The notes: generated by a model from the sequence alone, not told the origin. A stretch of DNA of 64,000 bases from Methanomicrobiaceae archaeon (GCA_029762625.1 JARVGI010000006.1:48631-112630); one strand, 5' to 3'; positions 34,019-43,751 are shown, counted from the first letter of the stretch. A program made the numbers and translations.

Positions 34019-34333
34019 TTAGCCGAAGAGGGCGCCGAGGCCGGCCATGCCGCCTTCCTCGTCTTCCTTCTCCTCTTCCTCTTCCTCTTCCTCTGCAGCT
34101 GCCTCTTCGACGGGGGCTGCGGCGGCAGCGGCGGCGGGTGCAGCGGCGACGGGGGCTGCGGCGGCCTTGCTGATGGCCTCCTCGATGTCCACGCCGTCGA
34201 GCGCGGCGACGAGCGCCTTGACCCGTGATTCGTCGACTTCGATACCCGCGGCGGTCAGGACTGCCGTGACCGCATCCTCAGTTACGTCCTTTCCTGCCTT
34301 GTGCAGGATCAGTGCTGCGTAGATATACTCCAT
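34019..34333 (-). CDS. rpl12: Ribosomal protein P1 (archaeal L12)
   Basis: 104-aa stalk protein. N-terminal dimerisation domain [20 protein letters not shown], Ala-rich hinge, then an acidic tail ending [13 protein letters not shown] that recruits translation factors. The same tail ends the neighbouring uL10 protein (at least 18 identical residues). Last gene of the rpl11-rpl1-rplP0-rpl12 operon. The length is normal for methanogen P1. Confidence 0.97.
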   Translation of the reverse strand: MEYIYAALILHKAGKDVTEDAVTAVLTAAGIEVDESRVKALVAALDGVDIEEAISKAAAAPVAAAPAAAAAAAPVEEAAAEEEEEEEEKEDEEGGMAGLGALFG

Positions 34334-34380
34334 TTCAATTCACCTCAATTCTCTATCCAAATCTGATATGGTATGCATGT

Positions 34381-35400
34381 TCATCCGAAGAGGGCCCCGA
34401 GACCGGCCATGCCGCCCTCTTCGTCCTCTTTTTCCTCTTCCTCTTCTTCTTTCTCCGGCTCTTTCGCCTCTTCCTCTGCGGGGGCTGCGGCGGGGGCCGC
34501 TGCCTGGGCGGCCGCGGCGGCGCTGATCGATTCGTCGAGCTCCAGCCCGTGCTCCGCCGCCGCAAGGGCGAGGGAGAGCATCTGCCGGTATGCCCGGACG
34601 ACGATCAGATCCATGACGTCCGCATTGTAGATGCCCGCCTCCACTGCAAGGTTCCGGGCCTCGCCGAACGCCTTGCCGAGGATGGCGCCGATGGTTGTCG
34701 GCGTCGGGATGGCGGCATTGACCGAGAGGTTAAATGCCTGCTGTGCGGCCAGCACGATGTTGTTGTAGTAGGCCAGCTCGTCGATTGCCAGCATCGAGGG
34801 CTCGAACATTGAGCCGTCGTAGTAGGCGACCTGCAGCGAGAGACCGACATCGATCGGCCGGATGTCGAGCTTGGCCAGCACGTCCGCCATCTTCTGGCTG
34901 ATCGGCTCGCCCGCTCTGACCACCGTCCTTGACTCGCGGATGGTGACCTTGCCGCCCTCGATGGCCGCGGGAATGCCCGCCTGCTGGAACTCGCCGACCA
35001 CCGGGCCCGGCTTGAAGCTCGTCGGGCCCTTGGAGACCACGATGTCCTCGGGCGAGATGTCGCCGGGCTTGGCGACCATCTTGGTCATGGTCCGTTCAAG
35101 CCGCTTGTAGAGCTTGAACGGGTTTTCATCGGTGAAGATGAGCGCGCTCTGCCCGTCGAGATAGTTCGTGACCTTCTGGATGTCACCGCCCATCTCGTTG
35201 AGCGAGTGCTCGATGAGCGTGTTGCGCGTCATCTTCAGCACCGCGGAATCGCGCAGGCCGCGGCGCATATGCTGCAGCTGCGATGCGGGGATCCCGTAGA
35301 GGTCCACCAGTCCAAAGACGGCATATTTCCCGGCGAGACGCTTGATCTCGGCGACCTCGTCCTGCTTCCACTGCGGCAGGTGGGATGTGTACAGTGCCAT
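34381..35400 (-). CDS. rplP0: Ribosomal protein uL10 (P0)
   Basis: 339-aa stalk base protein. It begins MALYTSHLPQWKQDEVAEIK, has the rRNA-binding core YGIPASQLQHMRRGLR and VLKMTRNTLIEHSL, the insertion domain VVSKGPTSFKPGPVVGEFQQ, P1-binding helices, and an acidic tail identical to that of P1. The ATG is 2 bases from the rpl1 stop, so the two are coupled; 47 bases separate it from rpl12. Confidence 0.97.
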   Translation of the reverse strand: MALYTSHLPQWKQDEVAEIKRLAGKYAVFGLVDLYGIPASQLQHMRRGLRDSAVLKMTRNTLIEHSLNEMGGDIQKVTNYLDGQSALIFTDENPFKLYKRLERTMTKMVAKPGDISPEDIVVSKGPTSFKPGPVVGEFQQAGIPAAIEGGKVTIRESRTVVRAGEPISQKMADVLAKLDIRPIDVGLSLQVAYYDGSMFEPSMLAIDELAYYNNIVLAAQQAFNLSVNAAIPTPTTIGAILGKAFGEARNLAVEAGIYNADVMDLIVVRAYRQMLSLALAAAEHGLELDESISAAAAAQAAAPAAAPAEEEAKEPEKEEEEEEKEDEEGGMAGLGALFG

Positions 35401-35402
35401 TC

Positions 35403-36047
35403 CTACATCACCCTCTCTGCCGGGCCCATGGACGTCTTCACATAGACCGATCTGATATTCATGGCTCCATTCTCAAGCGAACCTTCGACCCGCCTGAGCA
35501 CGGCATCGATGTTTTCGGCAATGTATTCGGGGTCCATGCCCGTGTTGCCCACCTTGACGTGGAATGTCTTCTTATCCTTGGTCCTGAACTTGACCGAATT
35601 GCGAAGGCGCTCCACCACCGGCCGGATGTCCGTGCCGGGCGGAATGGGCGTGGGCATCTTGCCCCGCGGACCGAGCCGGGGACCGAGCCAGCGGCCGACC
35701 AGCGGCATCACTGCGGTCTCGGCGAGGAAGAACCGGTACTCCTCGGCAATTTTGCGTGCCTCGCGCGGTTCCCCTCCCAGGCGTTCGATCTCTTCTGCGC
35801 CGATGATGAGGTCGACACCAGCCTCTCTTGCCTGCGTGGTGATATCTCCCTTTCCGAGCACGGCGACCTTTTCCGTGACGCCTGTGCCGTGCGGTAGAAG
35901 TATCGTCTCATCAATACGGTTTTTTGGCTGCGCCATGTCGATGCTCCGGAGATTGACGGCGATGTCCACGCTCTCCAGGAACTTGCGTTCAGGCGCATTC
36001 TCCATGGCCGTTTTCACGGCCTGAAGGATATCAGCCCTTTCTACCAT
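35403..36047 (-). CDS. rpl1: Ribosomal protein uL1
   Basis: 214-aa large-subunit protein. Two-domain L1 with AVKTAMENAPERKFLESVDI, LPHGTGVTEKVAVLGKGDI, LGPRLGPRGKMPTPIPPGTD and FHVKVGNTGMDPEYIAENID. In Methanococcus, L1 represses its own operon by binding its mRNA; whether such a site exists here was not resolved. It is separated by 54 bases from rpl11 and by 2 bases from rplP0. Confidence 0.97.
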   Translation of the reverse strand: MVERADILQAVKTAMENAPERKFLESVDIAVNLRSIDMAQPKNRIDETILLPHGTGVTEKVAVLGKGDITTQAREAGVDLIIGAEEIERLGGEPREARKIAEEYRFFLAETAVMPLVGRWLGPRLGPRGKMPTPIPPGTDIRPVVERLRNSVKFRTKDKKTFHVKVGNTGMDPEYIAENIDAVLRRVEGSLENGAMNIRSVYVKTSMGPAERVM

Positions 36048-36101
36048 TTGTTACCTCCATAGTTCTGCGACCCTGTGCGGATCTTCTATGGTTTTCATAG
36101 C

Positions 36102-36578
36102 CTATTCTGCGAAACTGCTGTCGTACTCGCCTGCATCGATGAGGACAAACATCTCCTTCGGAGATTTGCCGTCGACAGTGACGCCTACGCTCACGCACGT
36201 CCCGACGACCTCCTTGACGGCGGTCTTCAGGTCATAGCTGAGCATATCGTCGAACTTCATGCGGGCGATGCGGACAGCAGCCTCAAGCGGAAGGTCTCCC
36301 ACAACCTGAGTGCCGGGCTCTGAGGAGCCCTTCTCAAGCCCGCACTCCTTCATGACGAGTGCGGTGGTGGGAGGCACACCCACGGAAACCGTGAAGTTCT
36401 TTTTGTCGTCGACCTCGATGATCGCCGGCACCTGCATGCCGTTGAATTCCGCGGTCTTTTTGTTGATCTCGTCGACAACAGCCTTCACGTTGATTCCGAG
36501 TGGGCCAAGCGCCGGCCCCAGAGGGGGGCCTGCGGTTGCTTTTCCGCCGGGTACCAGTACCTCGACTACTTCTCCCAT
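36102..36578 (-). CDS. rpl11: Ribosomal protein uL11
   Basis: 158-aa large-subunit protein of the GTPase centre. [20 protein letters not shown], then [19 protein letters not shown], and the C-terminal rRNA-binding domain [20 protein letters not shown]. First gene of the L11-L1-P0-P1 operon. The 108-base region before it, after spt5, holds a TATA-like element enclosed in an inverted repeat. Confidence 0.97.
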   Translation of the reverse strand: MGEVVEVLVPGGKATAGPPLGPALGPLGINVKAVVDEINKKTAEFNGMQVPAIIEVDDKKNFTVSVGVPPTTALVMKECGLEKGSSEPGTQVVGDLPLEAAVRIARMKFDDMLSYDLKTAVKEVVGTCVSVGVTVDGKSPKEMFVLIDAGEYDSSFAE

Positions 36579-36639
36579 GTCTGTATCACCATGCCTGCCC
36601 CCGGCGGGGGGCTTTCGGCCTGGGTTAGTAGAGGTCGCC

Positions 36640-36670
36640 CCCGCAGAACTTAAAAGCTATTCACTGCGGG
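36640..36670 (-). promoter_or_regulatory. Inverted repeat around the TATA-like element of the rpl11 operon
   Basis: cccgcag (36640-36646) and ctgcggg (36664-36670) form a perfect 7-bp inverted repeat with a 17-base spacer containing aacttaaaagc, which on the minus strand reads gcttttaagtt, a TATA-like core. The expected start near 36625 gives a leader of about 45 bases before rpl11. It could be an operator or a chance stem. Confidence 0.4.
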
Positions 36671-36686
36671 CGGAAAAAAGAGAGGA

Positions 36687-37160
36687 TTACTTTTCATCTT
36701 CACGCCGGTCGATGACCCGCACATGATCGCCCCGCACCGTAATGGGGATGGGGACCATGCTCTCGTAGAGCTCCACGGTGATCTCCTCTTTTCCGGTATC
36801 CACCCGTTTCACCACCGCTTTTTCGCCCTTGAAGGGGCCGGCGATCAGCTCGACGATCGTCCCCTCGTCGATGCCGCTCACCACCGGCTTGGGCACCAGG
36901 AAGTGAGCGACCTCGTCGAGGATGGACGCTCCCCGCACCACGGCGCGCGCATGGGGGACCATCTCCACCAGCTGCTCGATGCGGGCAAGGGGATCCGGGC
37001 TCTCCACGAGGACGTAGCCGCGCAGCTCGTCGGGAGCGATGATGGCCGCCACGCGGATCTCGCCATGGTCCTTGAGGGCCTTGATAATATTGTCCGCGAC
37101 GGTCCGCTCCTGTTTTGCCGTCGTCTTGATGGCGTAGATTTTATTCTCGTAGTCGGTCAT
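36687..37160 (-). CDS. spt5: Transcription elongation factor Spt5 (NusG homologue)
   Basis: 157-aa protein with an NGN domain (YAIKTTAKQERTVADNIIKA, GYVLVESPDPLARIEQLVEM) and a C-terminal KOW domain (IVELIAGPFKGEKAVVKRVD). It binds RNA polymerase with Spt4 to aid elongation. The gene follows secE by 7 bases, the usual archaeal secE-spt5-rpl11 order. Confidence 0.96.
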   Translation of the reverse strand: MTDYENKIYAIKTTAKQERTVADNIIKALKDHGEIRVAAIIAPDELRGYVLVESPDPLARIEQLVEMVPHARAVVRGASILDEVAHFLVPKPVVSGIDEGTIVELIAGPFKGEKAVVKRVDTGKEEITVELYESMVPIPITVRGDHVRVIDRREDEK

Positions 37161-37167
37161 TGGTCCA

Positions 37168-37344
37168 TCAGTTCGGCAGCGTGAACATCAGTTCATAGAT
37201 CACGAATCCAATCAGCCCGATCAGGGCGATACCCACCGCGGCCACAAGGGCGATCTTGGAAAATTCATCCCGGTTGGGCGTCCTCGCCAGTTTCAGGACA
37301 CGCCAGTATTTATTGAATACCTCTTCTTCGATATTGAATGCCAT
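37168..37344 (-). CDS. secE: Protein translocase subunit SecE (Sec61 gamma)
   Basis: 58-aa single-span membrane protein, found by reading the gap between ftsZ and spt5. It begins MAFNIEEEVFNKYWRVLKLA with the amphipathic helix and RTPNRDEF motif conserved in SecE, then one transmembrane helix (IALVAAVGIALIGLIGFVIY) and ends ELMFTLPN. It clamps the SecY channel. ATG 37344 lies 6 bases after the ftsZ stop. Confidence 0.93.
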   Translation of the reverse strand: MAFNIEEEVFNKYWRVLKLARTPNRDEFSKIALVAAVGIALIGLIGFVIYELMFTLPN

Positions 37345-37350
37345 GCTCGA

Positions 37351-38442
37351 TCACTTGAGGAAATCTATTTCGAACTCTCTCATCATCTTTCTTACGCCTG
37401 TTTCATTGCGGCCGTAGATCTGGGCGGAGCGGACCCCCGTCACCACGAGCATGGTGCGCATCTTGCCCTGCATGTCCGGGTCGACCTGTGCGCCCCAGAT
37501 AATCCGGGCAGACGGGTCGATCCGGTCATAGACTTCCTGCACCACCCCTTCGGCCTCGATCATGGTCATGTCGGGGCCGCCGACCACGTTGACCAGCGCC
37601 GCCGTGGCGCCGGAGATGTCCACGTCGAGCAGCGGGGAGCGCAGCGCTTTCTTGACCGAATCGGCCGCCTTGTCCTCGCTGTCGCTCTCGCCCATGCCGA
37701 TCATTGCCACCCCGCCCCGCTCCATGACGGTGCGCACGTCGGCAAAGTCGAGGTTGACGAGGCCGGGCATGGTGATCAGCTCGGTGATCCCCTTGACCGC
37801 GCGCATGAGCACCTCGTCGGAGACCTTGAACGCCGCGTAGAGGGGCAGGCGGGGCACGACCTCGAGCAGGCGGTCGTTCGGCACGACGATGACCGTATCG
37901 GCGACATCGCGAAGCCGCTCGAGGCCTGCCTCCGCGTTCTCCATGCGGATCGCCCCTTCTGCGGTGAAGGGGAGGGTGACCACCGCGATGGTCAGCGCGC
38001 CCTCCTCACGGGCCGCCTTGGCGATGATGGGGGCGGAGCCGGTGCCCGTGCCCCCGCCGAGGCCCGTGGTGATGAACACCATGTCGGCTGCCTCCACGGC
38101 CTTCTTGATCTCCTCCTCGGTCTCAAGGGCCGCCTCCTCGCCCACCTGTGGGATGGAGCCCGCACCCAGCCCGCGGGTCCGCTGCCTGCCGATGAGGATG
38201 CGGGTGTCCGCCTGGGTGCGGATGAGGTGCTGGGCATCGGTGTTCATGGCGATGAGCCGTGCCCCGTGGATGCCCTCATCCGACATCCGGGTGATGGTGT
38301 TGGATCCGCCGCCGCCACACCCGATGACCGCGATCTGTGTCTGCAGTTCTCTCAGTACCTCTTCCAAATCCTTATCTTCCTGTGGATTATCGATAATCAT
38401 GCCTTCAGCGCGATTCAGTGCCTCTTCTACTATGGACTTCAT
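37351..38442 (-). CDS. ftsZ: Cell division protein FtsZ (archaeal FtsZ1 type)
   Basis: 363-aa tubulin-like GTPase forming the division ring. GTP-binding blocks: [19 protein letters not shown], the tubulin signature [18 protein letters not shown], and [20 protein letters not shown]; later [15 protein letters not shown] 38442 ([15 protein letters not shown]) is chosen over the longer frame because GGAGAGG precedes it and it overlaps the dtdA stop as ATGA. Linkage to secE and spt5 is conserved in euryarchaea. Confidence 0.95.
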   Translation of the reverse strand: MKSIVEEALNRAEGMIIDNPQEDKDLEEVLRELQTQIAVIGCGGGGSNTITRMSDEGIHGARLIAMNTDAQHLIRTQADTRILIGRQRTRGLGAGSIPQVGEEAALETEEEIKKAVEAADMVFITTGLGGGTGTGSAPIIAKAAREEGALTIAVVTLPFTAEGAIRMENAEAGLERLRDVADTVIVVPNDRLLEVVPRLPLYAAFKVSDEVLMRAVKGITELITMPGLVNLDFADVRTVMERGGVAMIGMGESDSEDKAADSVKKALRSPLLDVDISGATAALVNVVGGPDMTMIEAEGVVQEVYDRIDPSARIIWGAQVDPDMQGKMRTMLVVTGVRSAQIYGRNETGVRKMMREFEIDFLK

Positions 38443-39755
38443 ACATACCTCTCCAATCCCGGTACCCTGATCTCCCGCTCGCTCCATTCCGAAACCATCT
38501 CGGGGGTGACAATCCTCCCGTCATGTTCTATCGCATTACCCGAGGCCAGCTCTTTGAAAAGAGGCCCCTGCGGCACCCCCAATGCGCGCGCTTTGGTGGG
38601 GTTGAAACGGAGTTTTCGCAGGATCAATCGCTCCCCGTCAACACTATTGTTGGCTTGTCCGGTGACGATGTCTATACTCAACGTTATTAACTCATCTATT
38701 AATGATGATCTATTTTTCCCGTAAGAAATAAAAAATGGGAGCATTTTACCCGTGCCCGAGGAGAGATGCACCACGGGGAGGGCGTCAAGGCGCCGGAGCA
38801 CGCGGTCCCGGTCAACCCGCAGGGCTTCGGCCAGCAGATCCCCGGGAATTTCGAAGAAAACGGGGTCGCCCGGGCCCTCCAGTGCGTGGATGGATACCCG
38901 GCTTCCCGGCGCATGCGCCTCCGCGAGCCTGCGGATCGCAGTGTAGGTCTCCCGGTCGAGACGGCTGGCCGCGTGGATGTCGCTTTCCGAGAGGACCATG
39001 ATATCCAGGCCGGCAAGGAGGGCGTCCAGCCGGGAGAGGAGGGCGCCGGGCAGCGCTTTTCTGTCGATGTAGGCGGCATGGGCGCGGCTCTTCTCCCGCA
39101 TCTGCGCGATCATGCCTGTATCGAGGGCCGCGACCGCACGGGTCGGGGCGATGTGGCCGAACGCGGCCTGCGTGGCAAGGGCGATGGCCGTCTGGCGCGC
39201 CGCGTAGTGGGTCCCCCCGAACCCGATGAGGGTGAGCGACGCCGAGGGCTCCGCGTCGAGGATGGCCCCGGCCACCGCCCGGGCCGCCGCCGGATCGCGC
39301 CACTGCTCCCCGGTGCTCCCGATCTCCGCAAAGAGCGAGGGGGTCGCACAATCGGTGGGCCCGTGATGGGTCACCTCGTAGGAGACACGGTAGCCCGCAG
39401 GAGCGCGGGCGGCGAGGCCCCGCAGGACGGCGTGCATCCACCCGGGCGCCGCCGCGGCGAGCTCCCCCGCCCTGCCGCCGTAATCCGCCGTCGCGTAGTT
39501 GCCGGTGACGTGGACGGTGAGGGCTGGCTGCGGCCGGATGCTGGTGTGCCGGGAGATGAACAGGATCAGGTCGGCGTCCGCCCGCCGGTCAATCCCCTCC
39601 TCGGAGATCAGCCGCCCTTCCGTCTCCAGGAACGAGAGCTGCCGGCCGCGGTGCGAGACCGGCCCGGCGTCGGGGTTGTCCAGCAGGTCGAGGAGCTGGC
39701 GGCGGATGGCGACGCCCGCCGGGTCGAGGGCCGAATTAACGATGGCGATGTGCAT
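38439..39755 (-). CDS. dtdA: D-aminoacyl-tRNA deacylase DtdA
   Basis: 438-aa archaeal D-aminoacyl-tRNA deacylase, which removes D-amino acids from tRNA. N-terminal [20 protein letters not shown], the domain block [40 protein letters not shown] and [16 protein letters not shown], all typical of the DtdA/GEK1 family. About 150 C-terminal residues (from [20 protein letters not shown] on) form an extension seen in methanogens. ATG 39755 is the family start, so the longer upstream frame is not used. It overlaps ftsZ by 4 bases. Confidence 0.93.
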   Translation of the reverse strand: MHIAIVNSALDPAGVAIRRQLLDLLDNPDAGPVSHRGRQLSFLETEGRLISEEGIDRRADADLILFISRHTSIRPQPALTVHVTGNYATADYGGRAGELAAAAPGWMHAVLRGLAARAPAGYRVSYEVTHHGPTDCATPSLFAEIGSTGEQWRDPAAARAVAGAILDAEPSASLTLIGFGGTHYAARQTAIALATQAAFGHIAPTRAVAALDTGMIAQMREKSRAHAAYIDRKALPGALLSRLDALLAGLDIMVLSESDIHAASRLDRETYTAIRRLAEAHAPGSRVSIHALEGPGDPVFFEIPGDLLAEALRVDRDRVLRRLDALPVVHLSSGTGKMLPFFISYGKNRSSLIDELITLSIDIVTGQANNSVDGERLILRKLRFNPTKARALGVPQGPLFKELASGNAIEHDGRIVTPEMVSEWSEREIRVPGLERYV

Positions 39756-39893
39756 GGGCAGATCACCCACGATATTGATCCCCCGGCCCCTTGTACGCTT
39801 CGCTTCCCCGGCGCCCGGATGCGGGCATTGCATATACGCTTCATTTTCCGCAATGGTAAACGATATTTCCTTACGGGTGCACCTCTGTTGTAC

Positions 39894-40076
39894 ATGGATG
39901 AAGAGAAAATCACACAGGCGTTCGAGGAATTTGGCATCACCACCGAGATCAGGTGCGAACAGGCATTTGCAATCTGCGAAAAATACGGCATCCCCACACT
40001 GGACATCGCCCGCTACTGCAACCGGCATGACCCGCGCATAAAAATCAGGGGCTGCCAGCTGGGCTGCTTCAAATGA
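39894..40076 (+). CDS. Small Cys-containing protein coupled to moeA
   Basis: 60-aa protein MDEEKITQAFEEFGITTEIR onward, with Cys21, Cys28, Cys42 and a C-terminal GCQLGCFK (Cys54, Cys58). I do not recognise a named family. The Arg-Gly-Cys-x3-Cys-Phe-Lys ending and helical body suggest a metal- or sulfur-handling small protein. Its stop overlaps the moeA ATG (ATGA), so it is translationally coupled to molybdopterin metal insertion. A TATA-like catatac about 60 bases upstream would serve as promoter. It is convincing as a gene by frame, coupling and composition. Confidence 0.7.
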   Translation: MDEEKITQAFEEFGITTEIRCEQAFAICEKYGIPTLDIARYCNRHDPRIKIRGCQLGCFK

Positions 40077-41278
40077 AACTCTTTCTCGAAGTGGTCCCGG
40101 TCGAGGAGGCTGTTGCCGCGGTGCGGCGGATCGCCCCGCCGGTCGTCGAAGAGACCGTACCCCTGGAGGAGGCCTATGGGCGAGTGCTCGCCCGGGACAT
40201 CAGCGCTGGTGAGGATATTCCCGGGTTTACCCGCTCGGTAAAGGACGGCTACGCGGTGGTCGCCGCCGACACTACCGGCGCAGGCGAGGCCATGCCTGCC
40301 ATGCTCGAAAACACTGGCCGGGTGGCCATGGGAGCGGCGGAGGCCCGGGCGATCGCTCCCGGGCAGTGCTGTTACGTGCCCACCGGGGGGGTGATCCCCC
40401 CGGGGGCCGACGCCATCGTGATGGTGGAATACACCGAAGCGGTGGGCGACGAAGTGCTCGTCCACCGCCCCGTGGCGCCCGGCGAGAACCTTATCGCCCG
40501 GGGCGAGGACTTCGCTGCCGGCGCCGTGGTGCTGGAGGCGGGACGAAGGTGTTCGCCGCGGGATCTCGGCGTGCTGGCCGCACTGGGGGTGGCGGAGGTG
40601 CCGGTCGCCGCCCGGCCGCGGGTGGGGATCATCTCCACCGGCAACGAGCTGGTGCCGGTCGCCGCGACGCCCGGGCCGGCGCAGGTGCGCGACGCCAACA
40701 CCTCCCTTGCATCCGGGTTCGTGATCGAACGGGGCGGCGAGCCGGTGCGCTACGGCATCGTCCGCGACGAACGGGCGGCGCTGGAAGAGGCCCTCGCCGC
40801 CGCCGCCGCCGAATGCGACGCGGTGCTCCTGTCCGGGGGCAGCTCGAAGGACGAGCGGGACATGTGCGCGGCCGTGATCGCCGACGCCGGCGAGGTGCTC
40901 ATCCACGGCGTGGCCATCGCCCCCGGCAAGCCGACCATCGTGGGGCGGGTGGGACCGGCGCCGGTCATCGGCCTTCCCGGCCACCCCGCCTCCACCTGCG
41001 TGGTGCTCATCGTCGTGGCCGGGCCCCTTCTCGCCGCCATGACCGGCGAGCGCCGGGCGGTGCGCACGGCAACCGCCCGGCTCACCCAGAACGTCCCCTC
41101 CGAGCGGGGCAGGGACGATTACGTGCGGGTGGCGCTCGACGGAGAGGGGGGAGCCGCCCCGCTCTTCGGCAAATCGGGGCTGCTGAACACGCTCGTGGCG
41201 AGCAGCGGTGTGGTGCGTGTGCCGGCCAGTCGTGAGGGACTGGAGACCGGCGAGGAGGTGGAGGTGCTCCTGTGGTGA
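40073..41278 (+). CDS. moeA: Molybdopterin molybdenumtransferase MoeA
   Basis: 401-aa MoeA, which inserts molybdate or tungstate into molybdopterin. Features: the early FTRSVKDGYAVVAADT (domain 1), CCYVPTGGVIPPGADAIVMV, VGIISTGNELVPVAATPGPA, LLSGGSSKDERDMCAAVIA, and PVIGLPGHPASTCVVLIVVA. Its start overlaps the small Cys protein and its end overlaps the second moeA by 7 bases. The cofactor is needed by FwdB and by formate dehydrogenases. Confidence 0.94.
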   Translation: MKLFLEVVPVEEAVAAVRRIAPPVVEETVPLEEAYGRVLARDISAGEDIPGFTRSVKDGYAVVAADTTGAGEAMPAMLENTGRVAMGAAEARAIAPGQCCYVPTGGVIPPGADAIVMVEYTEAVGDEVLVHRPVAPGENLIARGEDFAAGAVVLEAGRRCSPRDLGVLAALGVAEVPVAARPRVGIISTGNELVPVAATPGPAQVRDANTSLASGFVIERGGEPVRYGIVRDERAALEEALAAAAAECDAVLLSGGSSKDERDMCAAVIADAGEVLIHGVAIAPGKPTIVGRVGPAPVIGLPGHPASTCVVLIVVAGPLLAAMTGERRAVRTATARLTQNVPSERGRDDYVRVALDGEGGAAPLFGKSGLLNTLVASSGVVRVPASREGLETGEEVEVLLW

Positions 41279-43134
41279 AGCGCTACCTCTCCCTCATCAC
41301 CCTCGACGAGGCGCTGGCACGCATCGGCGAGGAATTCCCCCACCCTGTTGGCACCGCCACGGTGCCCCTGCAGGAGGCGGCGGGCAGGATCACCGCAGCC
41401 CCCGTCTTCACCCGGTTCTCGGTCCCCGAGACCCACCTTGCGGCGATGGACGGGATCGCCGTGCACAGCGGAGACACCCATGGGGCGAACGAGCAGCGCC
41501 CGGTGCGGATCCAGGACGCAGCGCGGGTCAACACCGGCAACGTTGTCCCCCCCGGCTATGACGCCGTGGTGATGATCGAGGACGTGCACCTCGAGGAGGA
41601 CGGCTCCTTTACCGTGCGGGCGCCGGTGAGCCCCTGGCAGCACATCCGCCCGGTGGGGGAGGATATCGGCGAGTCGGAGATGATCCTTCCCTCGCGCCGC
41701 CGGATCCGCCCGCACGAGATCGGGGCGCTCGCCGCCTACGGCGTGGCCGAGGTGCCGGTGCTCGACCTCTCGATCGGGCTCATCCCCACGGGATCCGAGC
41801 TCGTGCCCGCAGGAACACGCCCCGCACCGGGACAGGTGGTAGAGAGCAATATGTATATGGCCGCGGCCTACCTCGCCGACCTCGGGGCCCGGTGCACCCA
41901 CTACCCCATCGTCCCCGACGACCCGGGGGTGATCCTGGAGCAGATCCGCAGCGCCGTCGAGAAGCACGATATGCTGGTCGTCTCCGCAGGATCCTCCAAA
42001 GGCACCCGCGACTACACCGCACCGGTGATCGACGAGCTCGGCGAGGTGCTCATCCACGGGGTGGCCATCAAGCCCGCCCGCCCGGTGATCGTCGGAAGGG
42101 TGGCGGGAAAACCAGTGATCGGCATGCCCGGCTACCCCCTCGCCTGCTTCACCATCCTGCGCGAGATCCTGCGCCCCATGATGGACGCCTGGGGCTTTGC
42201 GCCGCCGGAAAGCGATCAGGTTGCCGCACGCCTCACCACCACCCTCGAGTCCGATGCCGGCACCGACGAGTTCGTGCTCCTCTCGGTGGGCCGCATCGGG
42301 GGGTCGTGGGTGGCGGTGCCACTCTCCCGGGGCGCCGGGGTGCAGATGAGCGCTGTGCGGGCCAACGCGTATGCGAAAATCGGCCGCACCCTCGAGGGGG
42401 TGGCCGCCGGCGAGCAGATCACGGCAACCCTGCTGGTGCCCCGCGCCGGCGCACAGGAATCCCTGCTGGTCACCGGGAGCCACGACCCCGCCCTCGACTA
42501 CCTCGCCGACCAGGTGCGTTCTGCGGGCATCGACATGCACACCACCCACACGGGGAGCATGGGCGGGGTGCTGGCCCTCAAAAAGCAGGAGTGCCATGCC
42601 GCCCCCATGCACCTCCTCGCTGCGAACGGTGACTACAACATCCCCTACCTGGAAAAATACCTGCCCGGCGAGGAGCTGGTCCTCCTCTGCGTTGCCGAAC
42701 GCCAGCAGGGGATCGTCTCCCGCGAAGAGCTGCGTCTTGACGACCTCCCCGGCACCAGGTTCGTCAACCGCCAGAAGGGATCGGGCACGAGGATGCTCCT
42801 CGACCACCTGCTGGCTGGGGCGGGGATCGATCCTCCGTCAATCGAGGGCTACGACCGGGAGCTGACCACCCACCTCTCGGTGGCCCTCGCCGTCAAAACA
42901 GGGGAGGCTGATGCCGGGCTCTGCGTGTATTCCGCCGCAAAAGCACTCGGGCTGCCCTTCGCGCCCGTGGGAACGGAGCGCTACGAGCTGGTCGCCCGGC
43001 GGGCGGTGCTCGAGGAGGACGGACGGGTGGCCCGCCTCTTCGACGCCGTATCCTCGCCCGAATTCATCAGGGTGCTGGAGCGTCTGGGGGGCTACGAGAC
43101 CGGGGAGACAGGCGTGCGGCGCGTACTGCCATAA
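41272..43134 (+). CDS. moeA: MoeA fused to a periplasmic-binding-protein-like molybdate domain
   Basis: 620-aa protein. Residues 1-400 are MoeA (ETHLAAMDGIAVHSGDTHGA, NVVPPGYDAVVMIEDVHLEE, GLIPTGSELVPAGTRPAPGQ, VVSAGSSKGTRDYTAPVIDE, GMPGYPLACFTIL). The C-terminal 210 residues are a PBP-like domain (VTGSHDPALDYLADQVRSAG, FVNRQKGSGTRMLLDHLLAG, LCVYSAAKALGLPFAPVGTE), as in MoeA-LysR-substrate-binding fusions that sense or load oxyanions. It starts with GTG 41272, overlapping the first moeA. Two MoeA forms in methanogens may separate molybdenum from tungsten loading. Confidence 0.92.
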   Translation: MVKRYLSLITLDEALARIGEEFPHPVGTATVPLQEAAGRITAAPVFTRFSVPETHLAAMDGIAVHSGDTHGANEQRPVRIQDAARVNTGNVVPPGYDAVVMIEDVHLEEDGSFTVRAPVSPWQHIRPVGEDIGESEMILPSRRRIRPHEIGALAAYGVAEVPVLDLSIGLIPTGSELVPAGTRPAPGQVVESNMYMAAAYLADLGARCTHYPIVPDDPGVILEQIRSAVEKHDMLVVSAGSSKGTRDYTAPVIDELGEVLIHGVAIKPARPVIVGRVAGKPVIGMPGYPLACFTILREILRPMMDAWGFAPPESDQVAARLTTTLESDAGTDEFVLLSVGRIGGSWVAVPLSRGAGVQMSAVRANAYAKIGRTLEGVAAGEQITATLLVPRAGAQESLLVTGSHDPALDYLADQVRSAGIDMHTTHTGSMGGVLALKKQECHAAPMHLLAANGDYNIPYLEKYLPGEELVLLCVAERQQGIVSREELRLDDLPGTRFVNRQKGSGTRMLLDHLLAGAGIDPPSIEGYDRELTTHLSVALAVKTGEADAGLCVYSAAKALGLPFAPVGTERYELVARRAVLEEDGRVARLFDAVSSPEFIRVLERLGGYETGETGVRRVLP

Positions 43135-43546
43135 GGACAGCCTCATCGGGGGTCCGGCAGGAAAAGACCCCCTCGATCTCCCACGTCCGGTAGCCGAATA
43201 CCGGAATTTCATTTTTCAGCGCAAGGGCGATCTCCGAGAGGGTGCCGTAGCTTCCGCCCACGGCGATCACCGCATCCGCGGATTCCACCAGCACGACGTT
43301 GCGGGCGTGGCCGAGATTGGTCCGTACGTGGACGTCGAGGTAGGGGTTGCCGTTCTCCGTTCCCGGGAGGATGCCCACGCATAATCCGCCGCCCTCCTTC
43401 GCTCCCCGGCATGCGGCCTCCATCACTCCCCCGCGCCCGCCACAGCAGAGCACCTCCCTGTTGCCGGCGATGAGATACCCGATGGTCTCGGCAGCCGCCG
43501 CTTCTTCGGCCGTGCACTCCACCGCCCCGATCACCGCGATCTGCAT
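43067..43546 (-). CDS. LOG/TIGR00725-family Rossmann-fold protein
   Basis: 159-aa Rossmann-fold protein. It shows the nucleotide-binding CCGGRGGVMEAACRGAKEGG, VGILPGTENGNPYLDVHV and the family VGGSYGTLSEIALALKNEIP. Related to lysine decarboxylase-like (LOG) phosphoribohydrolases, but the PGGxGTxxE motif is replaced by VGGSYGTLSE, as in the TIGR00725 group of unknown function. Its 3-prime end overlaps the moeA fusion gene by 68 bases, tail to tail. Confidence 0.85.
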   Translation of the reverse strand: MQIAVIGAVECTAEEAAAAETIGYLIAGNREVLCCGGRGGVMEAACRGAKEGGGLCVGILPGTENGNPYLDVHVRTNLGHARNVVLVESADAVIAVGGSYGTLSEIALALKNEIPVFGYRTWEIEGVFSCRTPDEAVLMAVRAARLSPRSRSPPDAPAP

Positions 43547-43751
43547 GCACGCATGGTGCTCTCCGGCCGGGCATATGGCTACCGGTCGGTTCCGGGGCGG
43601 TGATACCTCGAAGAATGAATGATAATCGCCAGCGTGCCGGCGGGCAACGGCTGCGTTCGGCTCCCCCCTGAAATGAGAGCTGGCATGCGGCCGGGATCAG
43701 GAGAGGCGGGAGGGGGCCCGCGGCAGGTCCCGGCACGGCATTGCCGGCTGT

